64,000 nucleotides of DNA from Streptomyces tendae (GTDB lineage Bacteria > Actinomycetota > Actinomycetes > Streptomycetales > Streptomycetaceae), in NCBI RefSeq assembly GCF_008632955.1, contig NZ_CP043959.1, forward strand, positions 3,844,001 through 3,908,000, in the 5' to 3' direction. Positions 8,791-17,813 of the stretch are shown piece after piece. Under the pieces are notes generated by a model that was not told the origin of the DNA, ran no database searches, and was given only the letters and a program-made list of their open reading frames with translations. Position numbers and translations under genes: made by a program. The first letter of the stretch is position 1. Each line of letters starts with the position of its first letter.

Positions 8791-10350
8791 TCAACGGGCC
8801 GGGGCGGATCGGTCCAGCCGGCCGGCCGTACGGATCGCCTCCGCCAGCTCGCGGACGTCCGCGTCCTCGGTCCGGCCGGCCAGCGACTCGGCCCGTTCGG
8901 ACAGCTCACCGAGGTCCGGGGCGCCGGGCAGGGCGCTGCCGCGCCGGCCGGGGGAGCGCAGCGCGTCGGCGAAGTAGGCGGCGGTGGCCGTGACCGTCAG
9001 CCCGCGCCGCGCCTCCCACACCGAGTCGACGAGTCGGCCGGTCTCCAGGTCGCCGGTCTCCTCGTGCGGGGTGCGGCTGTCGGGGTCCAGGTAGCGCACG
9101 GTCGCCGTGGCGAGATGCCCCTCGGCGCCGGGGCGGGTGCGCACCGCGTACAGGGCGGTCACGGTGTGACCGGGGCCCACCTCGCCGCCGTCGACCCGGT
9201 CGTCGCGGAAGTCCTCGTCGGCGACCCGGCGGTTGTCGTAGCCGACCAGGCGGAACTCGGCGACCGTCTCCGGGTCGAAGGCCACCTGCGCCTTCGCGTC
9301 GCGGGCCGTGAGGTCGATGTTGCGGGGCAGCTCCTCGCAGAACACCTCGCGGGCGTCCGCCTCGTCGGACACGTACACGGTGTGGCCGTCGCCCTCGTCG
9401 GCGAGCTGCTCCATCAGCGCGTCGCCGTAGTCGCTGCCGACGCCGACGCCGAACAGCGTGATGCCGTGCTCGCGGCGGGAACCGGAGATGCGCTCCAGGA
9501 TCGTCTCCGCCTCCGTCTCCCCGGTGTTGGCGAGGGCGTCGGAGACCAGCACGACCCGGTTCGTGGCGCCCTCGCGCAGTCCTTCCACGGCGGTCCGGTA
9601 CCCGGTCTCCACCCCCGCCCCGAGGTTGGTCGAGTCGGTGGGCTCCAGACTGTCGACGGCTTCGTGGACCGTGTCGCGACGGCCGCCGAGCAGGGTCATC
9701 GGCAGGACGGTCTCCGCCTCGTCGCTGAAGGTGACGAGGGCGACCGAGTCGTCGTCGCGCAGCCGGTCGGTCATGGTGCCGAGGGCCTCGCGGGCCAGGT
9801 CGAGCCGGCCCGGTTCCGCCATCGAGCCGGAGATGTCGACGACGAACGTGAGGGCGGCGGGCGGCCGGTCGTCGTCCGGCTCGGCCGCCCGGGTGGCGAG
9901 GCCCACCCGGACCAGTGACCAGTCCTCCTCGTCGGTGCGGGCGCCGTCGACGGTGACGGTGAAGCCGTCGCCGTCGGGGCGCGGGTAGTCCTGGCGGAAG
10001 CTGTTGACGAACTCCTCGGGACGCACGGTCGAGGGGTCGGGCAGCCGTCCCTCGGCGAGGGTGTGGCGGGTGTAGCCGTAGGAGGCGGTGTCGACGTCCA
10101 GCGCGAAGGTCGACAGGTGGTCGGGTTCGGGCGCCACCTCGCGGGACCCCCGCTCGCCCTCGCGCTCACCGCCCTCGTACCGGCCCGGGCCGTCCGGGGC
10201 GGGCCGGGGCACGTCCTGGGTGCGGCCGTGGTCGGACGAGGTGGCGCCCGTCCCGCCGTCCTCCCCGCTGCACCCGCTGAGCAGCAGACCGCTCGCCGCG
10301 GTGAGTGCCAGCAGCACCCCGGCCGGTCGTCGTGTCCCGTGCCACTTCAT
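8791..10350 (-). CDS. VWA-domain lipoprotein (YfbK-like)
   Basis: 519 residues from ATG 10350; an upstream ATG at 10557 lacks a signal sequence and overlaps a terminator. A lipoprotein signal peptide MKWHGTRRPAG...LLLSGC places Cys about residue 26 for lipidation, so the protein is tethered outside the membrane. Residues about 75-155 form the N-terminal domain common to YfbK-type proteins (FALDVDTASYGYTRHTL). The VWA domain follows with the MIDAS motif FVVDISGSM and TNLGAGVETGY. The C-terminal part (IDLTARDAKAQVAFDP, then VTATAAYFADALR) matches the DUF3520-like module. VWA proteins bind metals and protein partners; no specific role is visible. Confidence 0.88.
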   Translation of the reverse strand: MKWHGTRRPAGVLLALTAASGLLLSGCSGEDGGTGATSSDHGRTQDVPRPAPDGPGRYEGGEREGERGSREVAPEPDHLSTFALDVDTASYGYTRHTLAEGRLPDPSTVRPEEFVNSFRQDYPRPDGDGFTVTVDGARTDEEDWSLVRVGLATRAAEPDDDRPPAALTFVVDISGSMAEPGRLDLAREALGTMTDRLRDDDSVALVTFSDEAETVLPMTLLGGRRDTVHEAVDSLEPTDSTNLGAGVETGYRTAVEGLREGATNRVVLVSDALANTGETEAETILERISGSRREHGITLFGVGVGSDYGDALMEQLADEGDGHTVYVSDEADAREVFCEELPRNIDLTARDAKAQVAFDPETVAEFRLVGYDNRRVADEDFRDDRVDGGEVGPGHTVTALYAVRTRPGAEGHLATATVRYLDPDSRTPHEETGDLETGRLVDSVWEARRGLTVTATAAYFADALRSPGRRGSALPGAPDLGELSERAESLAGRTEDADVRELAEAIRTAGRLDRSAPAR

Positions 10351-10520
10351 CCTGTGTACCCCCGGTGACGGTTGACGTCGTTTCACCGACTGTGACGTCG
10401 CGGTGGGCCGGAACGTGCGGTACGGGGTGTTGCAGGTGCGTCTCGAAGAGGGAACGGCGGTGTCCCGCCGAGACCGGTCGGTGATCCTCCGTTGACCCGC
10501 GCGAGTCCGCCGGACGGAGC

Positions 10521-10562
10521 GGCCGGTGTGGTCCGGGGCGCGGGCCCCGGACCACACCGGCC
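10521..10562 (-). terminator. 19-bp perfect hairpin after the GH55-like gene
   Basis: GGCCGGTGTGGTCCGGGGC at 10521-10539 pairs with the complementary 10544-10562 arm around a GCGG loop. It lies 16 bp beyond the GH55-like stop and is the strongest stem in the window. Confidence 0.85.
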
Positions 10563-10577
10563 ATGGACAGCACCGTC

Positions 10578-12833
10578 CTACGGGTAGTTCACCAGGTTCG
10601 CCACGTTGGTGGCCGCGTTGGACGGGCCTCCCCGGTCGTTGATCACGTGCCGGATGGTGCCGGTGCCGCCGAGGGAGACGGTCACCATGTTGCGGAAGCG
10701 CACACCCGGGCGGTTCGGTGCCGCGAAGGCGCGCTCCGCCGTCACGCTCGGGTTGACGTTGAAGAAGCAGTAGCTGCCGAGACCGTACGCCTCGTGGCTG
10801 GTCACGTGGTCGGCGACCTTGTACGCGGCGTAGCCCTGCGTCGGACCGTCCATCCAGGCCGCCTGGTTCGGCGGGTCGTAGGGCATCTCGTTCTGGTAGA
10901 AGTACGTCCGGCCGCCGTTGCCGTTCCAGACCGTCTGGTCCTTCTGGTAGTGCTCGACGAACAGGCCGTACATGGTGACGTCGTCGCCGTTGACGACGAG
11001 TCCTGTGTCGGCCGGGTTGGTGGTCCAGCCGATGCCGTTGCCGTGGTCACCGCGCCAGATCCACATGTGGTCGCCGATGACGTGGTCGCTGTTGACGACC
11101 AGGCTGGTGGTCGCCTTCCCCGCGTGCGCGCCGCCGACGCGGAAGTACACGTCGTGCAGCGAGGTCGGGTTCGCCGAGTGGCTCGCCGACGCCCCGTCGG
11201 GCCCGATCTCCACCAGCGTGCGGGAGTTGATGGTGCCCGCGTCGAAGAGGACACCCGCGATCTTCACGCCGTCGACGTCGGCGACCGTCATGGCCGTGAC
11301 CCCGTTGTCCGGGACGAACGTGGCGAGGCCCAGGCCGAGCACCACGGTGTCGGGGCGGGTCACCCTCAGGGTCCGGTCCAGGTGGTAGACACCCGGGGTG
11401 ACCAGCAGGTTCTTGCCCTCCGCCAGGGCCGCGTTGATCTGTGCCGCGCTCGCCGTGCCCGGCTTGACGACGTAGAAGCTGTCCATGCCGAGCGAGGTGC
11501 CGGCCGCGTTGCCCTCCGCCCAGGTCGTCCCCGTGGAGTCGCTGCGCAGCGCGGGCACGAACACCCGGTAGGCGCCCGCCGCGTCGACGTACAGGAAGGG
11601 CTTCTCCCGCACCTTCGGCGTCCGGTCGACGGTGGTGTACGGCGGCTGCGGGAAGGTGTTGGCCGGCACACCGCGGCTGCCGACGAAGACCATGTTCCAG
11701 TTGGACCCGTTCCAGCTGCCCAGCTGGGAGTTGCGGGTCAGCCACTGCTGCTGGGAACCGGAGCGCACCTGGCCGTCGATCTTCGTGTCGGCCATGAAAC
11801 CGCCGCTGGACCAGCCGCCGTCACTGAGCTCCAGGTCGCCGCGCACATGCATGCGCCGGTAGCCGGAAGCCTGCGACACCGCCCAGCGGTCCGTCCCGCC
11901 GGTCGGGTTGACCGACAGGTTCTCGGCACCGCGCCAGAAATTCTGCGTCGCGTTCTGCGGCGGGAACCAGTCCGCCTCGACGTGCACGGCGCCGTTGATC
12001 GTCACCGCGTCCGGCGACTGCCCGAGCCCCAACACCTGGGTGTAGAAACCGACGTTGACGTCGTTGCGGTACGTGCCCGGCTTGAAGAGGACGGCGTGGC
12101 GCTCGGTGCCGAACTGGTTGGTCTCCTGTTGCCGGAAGATCGAGTCCAGCCGGCTCTGCACGGTCGACGAGGGCATCGACGGGTCGAAGACCGCCACGTT
12201 GGGGCCGAGGTCCACGTCGCCGGGCGCGGTGCTCACCGGTGTGACCTGGAAGCGCTGCGCCGCCGTGCCGTTGCAGGCGTACTGGACCAGTTGGACGCCG
12301 TCGGCCGTCGAGGCGGACGGCACGTCGAGGCACTTGCCGCTGTGCCGGTTGACGAAGCGGTACGCGCCGCCGCCCTCGTCGACCGGCAGCCACTGCTGGT
12401 TGGCGCCGCCCCCGTACGTCCACAGGTGCACGGCCGCGTTGTCGGCGGCCGACACCTCGCTGACGTCCACCACCTGCCGCTCGTCGTTGCGGGTGGCGAT
12501 GCGGACGTAACCGTCGGAGGTGGGCGTGAAGCTCCATTGCTGGGCCGTGGTGCCGTTGCAGGTGTACTGCTGGACGGCCGTGCCGTTGGCCGTTCCGGCG
12601 CCGCGGGCGTCCAGACACTTGCCGCTGCCGCCGTTGACCACCGTCGACCAGCCGGACGGAACCGCGGCGGCCGCCGCACCGGCGGTGGTGTCGGCGCGGG
12701 CCGACTGGGCGGCGACCAGCAGGGAGGCGGCGGTGGCGGCGGTCGCGACGACCGCGGTCCACCGGCGGCGGTCAGGGGGCGTCGGGGGAGTGCCGGAGCG
12801 GCCACCGGGACGTGGTCGCGTGGATGCGGGCAT
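10578..12833 (-). CDS. Secreted CBM13 (ricin-type) protein with GH55-like beta-helix domain
   Basis: 751 residues from ATG 12833, picked because AGGAG lies seven bases upstream; ATG 12857 has no such site. The signal peptide has an RRRW n-region and ends near ARA about residue 48. Residues about 58-200 form a ricin-B/CBM13 lectin module with repeats VNGGSGKCLDARG, CNGTTAQQWSF and NRHSGKCLDVPS. Residues about 215-751 are a long Gly/Asn/Asp-rich parallel beta-helix (FKPGTYRNDVNVGFYTQVLG, WFPPQNATQNFWRGAENLSV, IGDHMWIWRGDHGNG). It resembles GH55 and pectate-lyase-3 type proteins often given the misleading name adenylyl cyclase. The likely role is binding and cutting extracellular beta-glucan; catalytic residues cannot be assigned with certainty. 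Confidence 0.75.
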   Translation of the reverse strand: MPASTRPRPGGRSGTPPTPPDRRRWTAVVATAATAASLLVAAQSARADTTAGAAAAAVPSGWSTVVNGGSGKCLDARGAGTANGTAVQQYTCNGTTAQQWSFTPTSDGYVRIATRNDERQVVDVSEVSAADNAAVHLWTYGGGANQQWLPVDEGGGAYRFVNRHSGKCLDVPSASTADGVQLVQYACNGTAAQRFQVTPVSTAPGDVDLGPNVAVFDPSMPSSTVQSRLDSIFRQQETNQFGTERHAVLFKPGTYRNDVNVGFYTQVLGLGQSPDAVTINGAVHVEADWFPPQNATQNFWRGAENLSVNPTGGTDRWAVSQASGYRRMHVRGDLELSDGGWSSGGFMADTKIDGQVRSGSQQQWLTRNSQLGSWNGSNWNMVFVGSRGVPANTFPQPPYTTVDRTPKVREKPFLYVDAAGAYRVFVPALRSDSTGTTWAEGNAAGTSLGMDSFYVVKPGTASAAQINAALAEGKNLLVTPGVYHLDRTLRVTRPDTVVLGLGLATFVPDNGVTAMTVADVDGVKIAGVLFDAGTINSRTLVEIGPDGASASHSANPTSLHDVYFRVGGAHAGKATTSLVVNSDHVIGDHMWIWRGDHGNGIGWTTNPADTGLVVNGDDVTMYGLFVEHYQKDQTVWNGNGGRTYFYQNEMPYDPPNQAAWMDGPTQGYAAYKVADHVTSHEAYGLGSYCFFNVNPSVTAERAFAAPNRPGVRFRNMVTVSLGGTGTIRHVINDRGGPSNAATNVANLVNYP

Positions 12834-12969
12834 CGTGTCTCCTGTTGTGTCATGCATATGACAGCTCAGCGCGCCGTCGCCGTTGTGCGACGGCGCGTCG
12901 GGTGGGGGAACAGGCAGGCGGAGGGGTACGCGGGCCGGGCGGCTGTGCCACTGCTTACTTCAGTTCGTG

Positions 12970-12998
12970 ATTTAAGGAGTGACGGAAAAGGCTGTCAA
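12970..12998 (-). promoter_or_regulatory. Consensus HrdB-type promoter of the GH55-like gene
   Basis: On the minus strand TTGACA (12998-12993), a 17-bp spacer and TTAAAT (12975-12970), about 137 bp upstream of the start. Near-perfect housekeeping promoter, unusual in this GC-rich context. Confidence 0.75.
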
Positions 12999-13045
12999 GG
13001 GTTTGGTCCAGTCCAATCCGGAAAACGCGACGATCGCCGGGCCGC

Positions 13046-13522
13046 TCACACCGTGTCGGTGTCCGAGGCGGCGTCCGGGCGGCGGTGTGCCGTCAGGTGC
13101 TCGGGCCGCACCCGCTCCCCGGCGGCGGTCACGAACGCCAGCCGCGCCGCCGTGCCGGAGTCCGCCAGCGCGAACTGCGGAGACGTCCCCTCGGGGTGCG
13201 GCCGGTGGGTGCGCCCCCAGGAGGCCAGGGCCGCGATGACCGTGGTCAGACCGTGTCCCGCCTCCGTCAGCACGTACTCCGTGCGGGCCCGCTCCCCGGG
13301 CTCACGGTAGCCGCGCCGCTCCATCAGGCCCTCGTCCACCAGGAACGTCAGGCGCTTGGTGAGGATGTTCGGCGCGATCCCCAGGGCGTCCCGGAACTCC
13401 TGGAAGCGGGTCGAGCCCGCCAGCATCGCCTCGCGCACGATCAGCAGCGTCCAGGCGTCGCCGAGCACCTCGAGGCTCCGCGCGATGGAGCAGGTCGAGT
13501 CCTTGCCGAGCGTCTTGGCCAT
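13046..13522 (-). CDS. HxlR family transcriptional regulator
   Basis: 158 residues from ATG 13522; the frame extends upstream through the MFS gene but only as a shadow. Winged-helix HxlR domain: CSIARSLEVLGDAWTLLIVREAM with the conserved N-terminal Cys at about residue 11, FQEFRDALGIAPNILTKRL (recognition helix), and YREPGERARTEYVLTEAG (wing). The conserved Cys is the redox- or electrophile-sensing residue in several family members. A C-terminal tail (FALADSGTAARLAF...) is typical of the Streptomyces subgroup. The transcript may be almost leaderless. It is divergent from the MFS transporter, its likely target. Confidence 0.88.
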   Translation of the reverse strand: MAKTLGKDSTCSIARSLEVLGDAWTLLIVREAMLAGSTRFQEFRDALGIAPNILTKRLTFLVDEGLMERRGYREPGERARTEYVLTEAGHGLTTVIAALASWGRTHRPHPEGTSPQFALADSGTAARLAFVTAAGERVRPEHLTAHRRPDAASDTDTV

Positions 13523-13663
13523 ACGGCCAGTGTACTGGTGAGTTGCAAAACGATATCCAGGCGCTCTAGGTTTCCATGAGCAAGTCAGCCGGAGCGGGCG
13601 GTCGGTTTTCCTTCGTCGCGCCCCGTCGCTCTCCCCTCCCTCATCCCTCGACCCTGGAGGCCC

Positions 13664-14929
13664 GTGCCATCCCTCGGCACCCGCGGCAGTTTCCGCACGG
13701 CCGGCGCCGTCGTGGCCGTCGCGCTGTGGACCAGCGCCTGCCCGACCATGACCTACCCGCTCTACCAGGCCGCATGGGGCATCTCGACGACCACCGTCAC
13801 CTGGATCTTCGCGGCCTACCCGCTCACCCTGATCCCGGTACTGCTCCTGCTCGGCCATCTCGCCGACCACCTCGGCACCCGCGTGACCATGCTCCTCGGT
13901 CTCCTGGCGCAGCTCCTCGGCGTCCTGCTGTTCGCGGTGGCGGGCGGGGTGGCGTGGCTGCTGGCAGGCCGGGTCCTGATGGGTCTCGGTGTCGGGCTGT
14001 CCATCGGTCCGGCCAGCCTCGCCATGGTCGAGCACAGCGCACCCGGCCGGGAGAAGCGGGCCGGTGCCGTCAGCACCGCCGTGTCGGCCCTCGGCATCGG
14101 CCTCGCCATGACGGTCGGCGGCGCCCTCACCGAGTACGCGCCCTTCCCTCTCCACCTCGGCTTCTTCGTCCTGGCCGGTGCCATAGCGGCCGTCGCCTGC
14201 CTGGTGGCCCGCATGCCGCGGCACACCCCGCACCCGGCAGCCGGCTCCCGGCGGCGCACACGCACCATCACCGTCCCGCAAGGCAGCCGGACCGTGTTCG
14301 TCGCGGGCGCGATCGCCTTCGCCTCGTCCTTCCTGATCGGCGCGATCGTCCTGCCGCTCGGCGCGAAGATCGCCCAGCAGCTCGCGGGCTCCACCAACGC
14401 ACTGGTCACCGGCGCCCTGCTGGCCGTCTTCGCCGGCTGCATCACGCTCTTCGCGCTCCTCGGGCGCAACCTGCACGTCCGGCCGCTCGTGCTGCTCGGC
14501 GCCGTGGGGTCCGTCGCGGCGGTGTGGCTCTACGTCCTCACCGGCGTCAGCCACTCGCTGCCGCTGTTCTTCGTGGCATCGGCCGTCGCCGGAGCCGCCT
14601 ACGCCTTCGACTTCGCCGGCGGGCTCACGGTGCTCAGCCGGTTCGCCCCCGCTCCGCACCGGGCGGGCATGGTGTCCGGCGGCTACCTCGTCGGCTACGC
14701 CGCCCAGGGCGTCGGGGCGCCGGCCCTCGGTGCCGTGGTGACCGCGCACGGACTGATGACCGGTCTGGTGACCGGCGCGGTCGTGTTCGGTGCCTTCTTC
14801 GTCCTCGTCGCGGTCGTCGGCCTCGTGGTGCTGACGCCGGTGCACCGGGCCGACCGTGAGGCCGCCCGCCATGTCACCGCACCGGCCCCAGGGACGGCCC
14901 GGACGGACGCGGCCCGGGCCGCGGAATGA
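13664..14929 (+). CDS. MFS transporter (drug/metabolite exporter type)
   Basis: 421 residues from GTG 13664 with CTGGAGG upstream. Twelve hydrophobic segments are visible. The MFS motif A analogue appears as LLGHLADHLGTRVTMLLG between TM2 and TM3, and LLAGRVLMGLGVGLSIGPA corresponds to TM4. A central Arg-rich loop (RMPRHTPHPAAGSRRRTR) separates the two six-helix halves. Substrate unknown. The divergent HxlR regulator 141 bp away suggests induction by a toxic compound, with efflux as response. It is convergent with the LPMO gene across a large hairpin. Confidence 0.87.
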   Translation: MPSLGTRGSFRTAGAVVAVALWTSACPTMTYPLYQAAWGISTTTVTWIFAAYPLTLIPVLLLLGHLADHLGTRVTMLLGLLAQLLGVLLFAVAGGVAWLLAGRVLMGLGVGLSIGPASLAMVEHSAPGREKRAGAVSTAVSALGIGLAMTVGGALTEYAPFPLHLGFFVLAGAIAAVACLVARMPRHTPHPAAGSRRRTRTITVPQGSRTVFVAGAIAFASSFLIGAIVLPLGAKIAQQLAGSTNALVTGALLAVFAGCITLFALLGRNLHVRPLVLLGAVGSVAAVWLYVLTGVSHSLPLFFVASAVAGAAYAFDFAGGLTVLSRFAPAPHRAGMVSGGYLVGYAAQGVGAPALGAVVTAHGLMTGLVTGAVVFGAFFVLVAVVGLVVLTPVHRADREAARHVTAPAPGTARTDAARAAE

Positions 14930-14930
14930 C

Positions 14931-14975
14931 GCCGCGCCGCCCCTCCCGCGGTGGGGGCGGGACGGGCGGCGCGGC
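14931..14975. terminator. Bidirectional hairpin between MFS and LPMO genes
   Basis: GCCGCGCCGCCC (14931-14942) pairs with GGGCGGCGCGGC (14964-14975), with an inner TCCCGC/GCGGGA extension. It serves both convergent genes. Confidence 0.75.
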
Positions 14976-14984
14976 TGGAGGGCG

Positions 14985-16073
14985 CTACGGATTCACGCAA
15001 CCGATCGTGCCCACGGGGAAGTTGTTGCCCGTCGACGTGGCGGTGAAGCCGAACGTGGTACTTCCGTCGGGATTGATCACGCGGTTGTGGGCCGCGTTCC
15101 GCACCGTCACCGTGCCGTCGGACCCGGTGCTGAGGGTGCCGTTCCAGGCGCTGCCGATCGTGGTGCCCTGACCGGGCTTCCACCGCACGGCCCAGCCGTT
15201 GAGCGCCGAGGTGCCGTGGTTCATCACCTCGACGGACCCCTGGAAGCCGCCGTTCCAGGAGTTCACGACCTCGTACGTCGCCATGCACTCACCCGTGTGC
15301 GACGGGTCGTCGCTCGGGTCGGGGGTCGGGTCCGTGCCGGGGTCCGGGTTCGTGCCCGAGCCGCGGATGCCGGTCACCTCGCCGTTGCCGCCGTCGAAGA
15401 CGACGTCGGAGCAGGAGAAGAAGTTCTCCTGGCTGTCCGAACGCACCCACTGCATGAAGATCAGCGCGTCACCGGAGCGGCCGGAGGGCAGCTGCAGGTT
15501 CCAGTAGTAGTGGCCCCCGTTGGCGCCCGGGGAGCCCTGCTGGGGCGGGTCGGTCACGGTCTGGATCAGCTGCAGGTCGTTCCAGCCCAGCGCGGACGTG
15601 GGCGACCAGCCGGGCTTGGTGATGTAGACCCGGAAGGCACCCGGGTGAGCCGCCCAGTTGCTGTACTGGACCTTGACCGTCGCCCCGGACGTCAGGTGCG
15701 TGCGGGGCCAGTCGGAACGGGCCGCGTTGTACGCGGAGAAGTCGTACGGCGACCGGTCACCGGCACTGCACAGCTTGCCGTCCGGCACGTAACCCTGGCC
15801 GCGGCCGCCCGCGTTGGAGTCCAGCACGGCGAACCAGTTGTACAGGGCGGACGCGCCGCTCTGGCTCAGGGCGGCCTTGCAGGCGGGGTTGGTCGGGTCG
15901 AGCGCGCCGGTGCCGGTGACGGCGTCCAGCTGACAGAGGTAGGTGCGTGAGCCGGGCATCATCGCCACGCCGTGCGCCTGGGCGTCGTTCTGCCAGAGGA
16001 AACTGAGTCCGAGCCCTCCGAGGAGGGTCGCCAGTACCGCTGCCAGAGAGACCAGTCTGCTTCTCAGAGCCAT
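14985..16073 (-). CDS. AA10 lytic polysaccharide monooxygenase with CBM2
   Basis: 362 residues, with CAGGAG eleven bases before ATG 16073. The signal peptide ends at AQA-33, so the mature protein begins with His34 (HGVAMMPGSRTYL). This is the N-terminal ligand of the copper histidine brace; the second ligand is the His in YSNWAAHPGAFRVY (about residue 144). The core AA10 fold includes LCSAGDRSPYDFSAYNAARSDW and GGHYYWNLQLP. A Pro/Asp/Thr linker (about 240-260) joins a C-terminal CBM2 (MATYEVVNSWNGGFQGSVEV, W-rich). The closest remembered type is the cellulose-active CelS2 class. It oxidatively cleaves crystalline cellulose and should act with the neighbouring GH12 cellulase. Regulation: no CebR-type box found in its own upstream region. 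Confidence 0.93.
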   Translation of the reverse strand: MALRSRLVSLAAVLATLLGGLGLSFLWQNDAQAHGVAMMPGSRTYLCQLDAVTGTGALDPTNPACKAALSQSGASALYNWFAVLDSNAGGRGQGYVPDGKLCSAGDRSPYDFSAYNAARSDWPRTHLTSGATVKVQYSNWAAHPGAFRVYITKPGWSPTSALGWNDLQLIQTVTDPPQQGSPGANGGHYYWNLQLPSGRSGDALIFMQWVRSDSQENFFSCSDVVFDGGNGEVTGIRGSGTNPDPGTDPTPDPSDDPSHTGECMATYEVVNSWNGGFQGSVEVMNHGTSALNGWAVRWKPGQGTTIGSAWNGTLSTGSDGTVTVRNAAHNRVINPDGSTTFGFTATSTGNNFPVGTIGCVNP

Positions 16074-16431
16074 GGAGTCTCCTGTCCCGATGCTGAGTTC
16101 TTCATGGGCGGTGCAAGGGGTGATGGGCGGTGCGAGGGGTGGAAAAGAGAGGTGGACATGAGGGTGGAACCCCGCCCGGCCGGGAGGGCGCCGACCGGCC
16201 GGGCGGGGGCTGGGGGCGTCCCGCGGCGGAACGGGTCCGGCCGGGAGGCCGGTGCGTGAACACCGGCCGCCGGCGCGGACGTTCTCGTGGTGCGGGACGA
16301 TCAGGGCGGCGGTGTGCGGCTCTCACCGGCCCGCCTCGTGCGGAGTCGCCGGGGCCCACCCTGTCGGTGCAGGGAGGGAAGAGCGGGCCCCGGCGCGAGA
16401 GGTCACGGCGGGGTACGGCCCGCCGTGCGCC
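16074..16431. other. LPMO upstream region, no gene
   Basis: 358 bp holding the LPMO promoter and the 3' end of the GH12 transcript. I see no cellulose-type operator and no credible coding sequence. The only structure is a 19-bp tandem duplication (16104-16141) and GC-rich short inverted repeats near 16165-16250. Confidence 0.5.
16104..16141. repeat. 19-bp tandem duplication upstream of the LPMO gene
   Basis: Two head-to-tail 19-bp units (16104-16122 and 16123-16141) differing at a single base, starting ATGGGCGGTGC. They lie 31 bp upstream of the LPMO start, within promoter distance, and could be a regulator half-site pair. Confidence 0.6.
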
Positions 16432-17551
16432 TCACGCGGTCCGGCAGGCAGTGCCGTTCAGCCGGAACGCGTTCGGCTGCGCGAAGGTGCCGCTGTAGCT
16501 GCCCTGGAAACCGAAGCTCTGGCTGCCCCCGGCGGCGATCCGGCTGTTGCCGGCCGGTGCGGTCGCCGTGACGGCGCCCGAGGAGGGGGAGACGGACGCG
16601 TTCCAGGCGTTCACGACGCTCTGTCCCGAGGGCAGCGTGAAGGCGAGCTGCCAGCCGTCCACGGGAGCCGAACCGTTGTTGGTCACCGTGACGTTCGCGG
16701 TGAAGCCGCCCGGCCAGACGTTCGTCGCGTACGACACCGTGCAGGCGGCCGGGGTGCCCGGGTCGCCCGAGCCGCCGGTGTTGACGCTGGAGGAGAAGGA
16801 GTTCACCGCCAGGCCGGCGCCGTTCTGCCAGGGTTCGAAGCCTGCCTGGATGCTCGTCAGGTACCAGTCGTTGCCCGCCAGTCCGCGGGCGACGGTTGCC
16901 CGGACGAAGTCCATCACGTCGAAGCTCCAGCTGCTGATCGCGGACGGCGCGACGAACGACAGCACGTCGTTGGTGCCGTTGCCGCCGGACCAGACCTGCC
17001 AGGTGCGCCCGGCCACGGTGGCCGTGCCGACCTGCGAGCCGATCGGCTGGATCGGGCCCACCTTGTTGAGCCAGATCATGATCTCGGTCCGGTTCACCCC
17101 GTCGGTCCGGGGCGTCGGGTCCAGCCAGATGTCGTACGAGGCGTTGTACACGGCGTTGTCGACGTAGCCGTACGAGATGCTGGAGGGGGCGCTGGAGATG
17201 CCGCTGATGCGCGCGGGGAGGGCGGTTCCCGGCGAACAATTGGTGTAGTGGCAGCCGTTGAACACCGACGGGTACGACTTCGGCGCGCCGTTCGTCGGCA
17301 CCGAGCCGTCGGCCTGGGTGAGGCGGAAGCCGTTGTCCGTGGCGGTGACGCACTGCGGGCGCTGGTGCCCCAGCGGTTGTTCTGGACGACGTAGCGGCCC
17401 TGGATGACCGTCGACCCGAACTCCTCGCAGACCGTGGTGTCCGCCTGGGCCGGCGCGGTCGCGGTCAGCAGTGCCGCGAGCGCGGCAAGAGCGGTGAGCA
17501 GCGCGGCCGACACGGCGCGCAGCGTGCGGGGTGGTGCCGTAACCGTGGCAT
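16432..17551 (-). pseudogene. GH12 endoglucanase with CBM2, frameshifted in this sequence
   Basis: Secreted cellulase spread over three frames. ATG 17551 follows GGAGAGG, but the signal peptide (TLRAVSAALLTALAALAALL, ending AQA) is one frame away, implying a missing base just after the start. A second break lies at 17356-17360 (frame changes after NNRWGTSA and resumes at QCVTATDNGF). Restoring one base at each site gives a continuous GH12 domain: VCEEFGSTVIQGRYVVQNNRWG, YGCHYTNCSPG-like HYTNCSPGT, nucleophile Glu in RTEIMIWL, acid/base Glu in AGFEPW. A Gly/Ser/Pro linker and a CBM2 follow (WPGGFTANVTVTNNGSAPV). The enzyme cuts cellulose internally. A perfect CebR-type box lies 63 bp upstream. 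It is probably functional if the breaks are sequencing errors. Confidence 0.82.
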
Positions 17552-17589
17552 GTGGGGACCTCTCCGGGAAAGGTGTGCGGGTTACCGGC

Positions 17590-17627
17590 GGAGCGCTCCC
17601 GCCTCCCCATTGATGGGAGCGCTCCCA
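17590..17627 (-). promoter_or_regulatory. CebR/CelR-type operator upstream of the GH12 gene
   Basis: TGGGAGCGCTCCCA at 17614-17627 is a perfect match to the established CebR/CelR box; a shorter core GGAGCGCTCC lies at 17590-17599. Both are close to the GH12 start. Confidence 0.85.
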
Positions 17628-17750
17628 GTGGTGTTCCGGGACGGGACTGTAGAAGGCGTCCATGTCCCTGACAACCCTGCGCGCAACAACCCGTCGAACG
17701 TCTTTCGAAGACGCAGGTCAGGGCGTTGATCAACGAGGGCCCAGGAGTGC

Positions 17751-17764
17751 CGGGAGCGCTCCCG
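17751..17764. promoter_or_regulatory. Distal CebR-like palindrome
   Basis: CGGGAGCGCTCCCG, perfect 14-bp palindrome, 50 bp beyond the lacI stop and 200 bp upstream of the GH12 start. It could allow looping with the 17614 box. Confidence 0.7.
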
Positions 17765-17813
17765 AAACATTCGACGGACACCGGGTGCGCCCGGCGGACC
17801 GGGCGACGGGTCG

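Noticed and set aside
10563..13310. Very long + strand open frame (about 915 codons)
   Set aside because: It runs antisense to the GH55-like gene, has Val/Gly/Arg-rich composition and no domain; it is an antisense shadow of GC-rich coding DNA.
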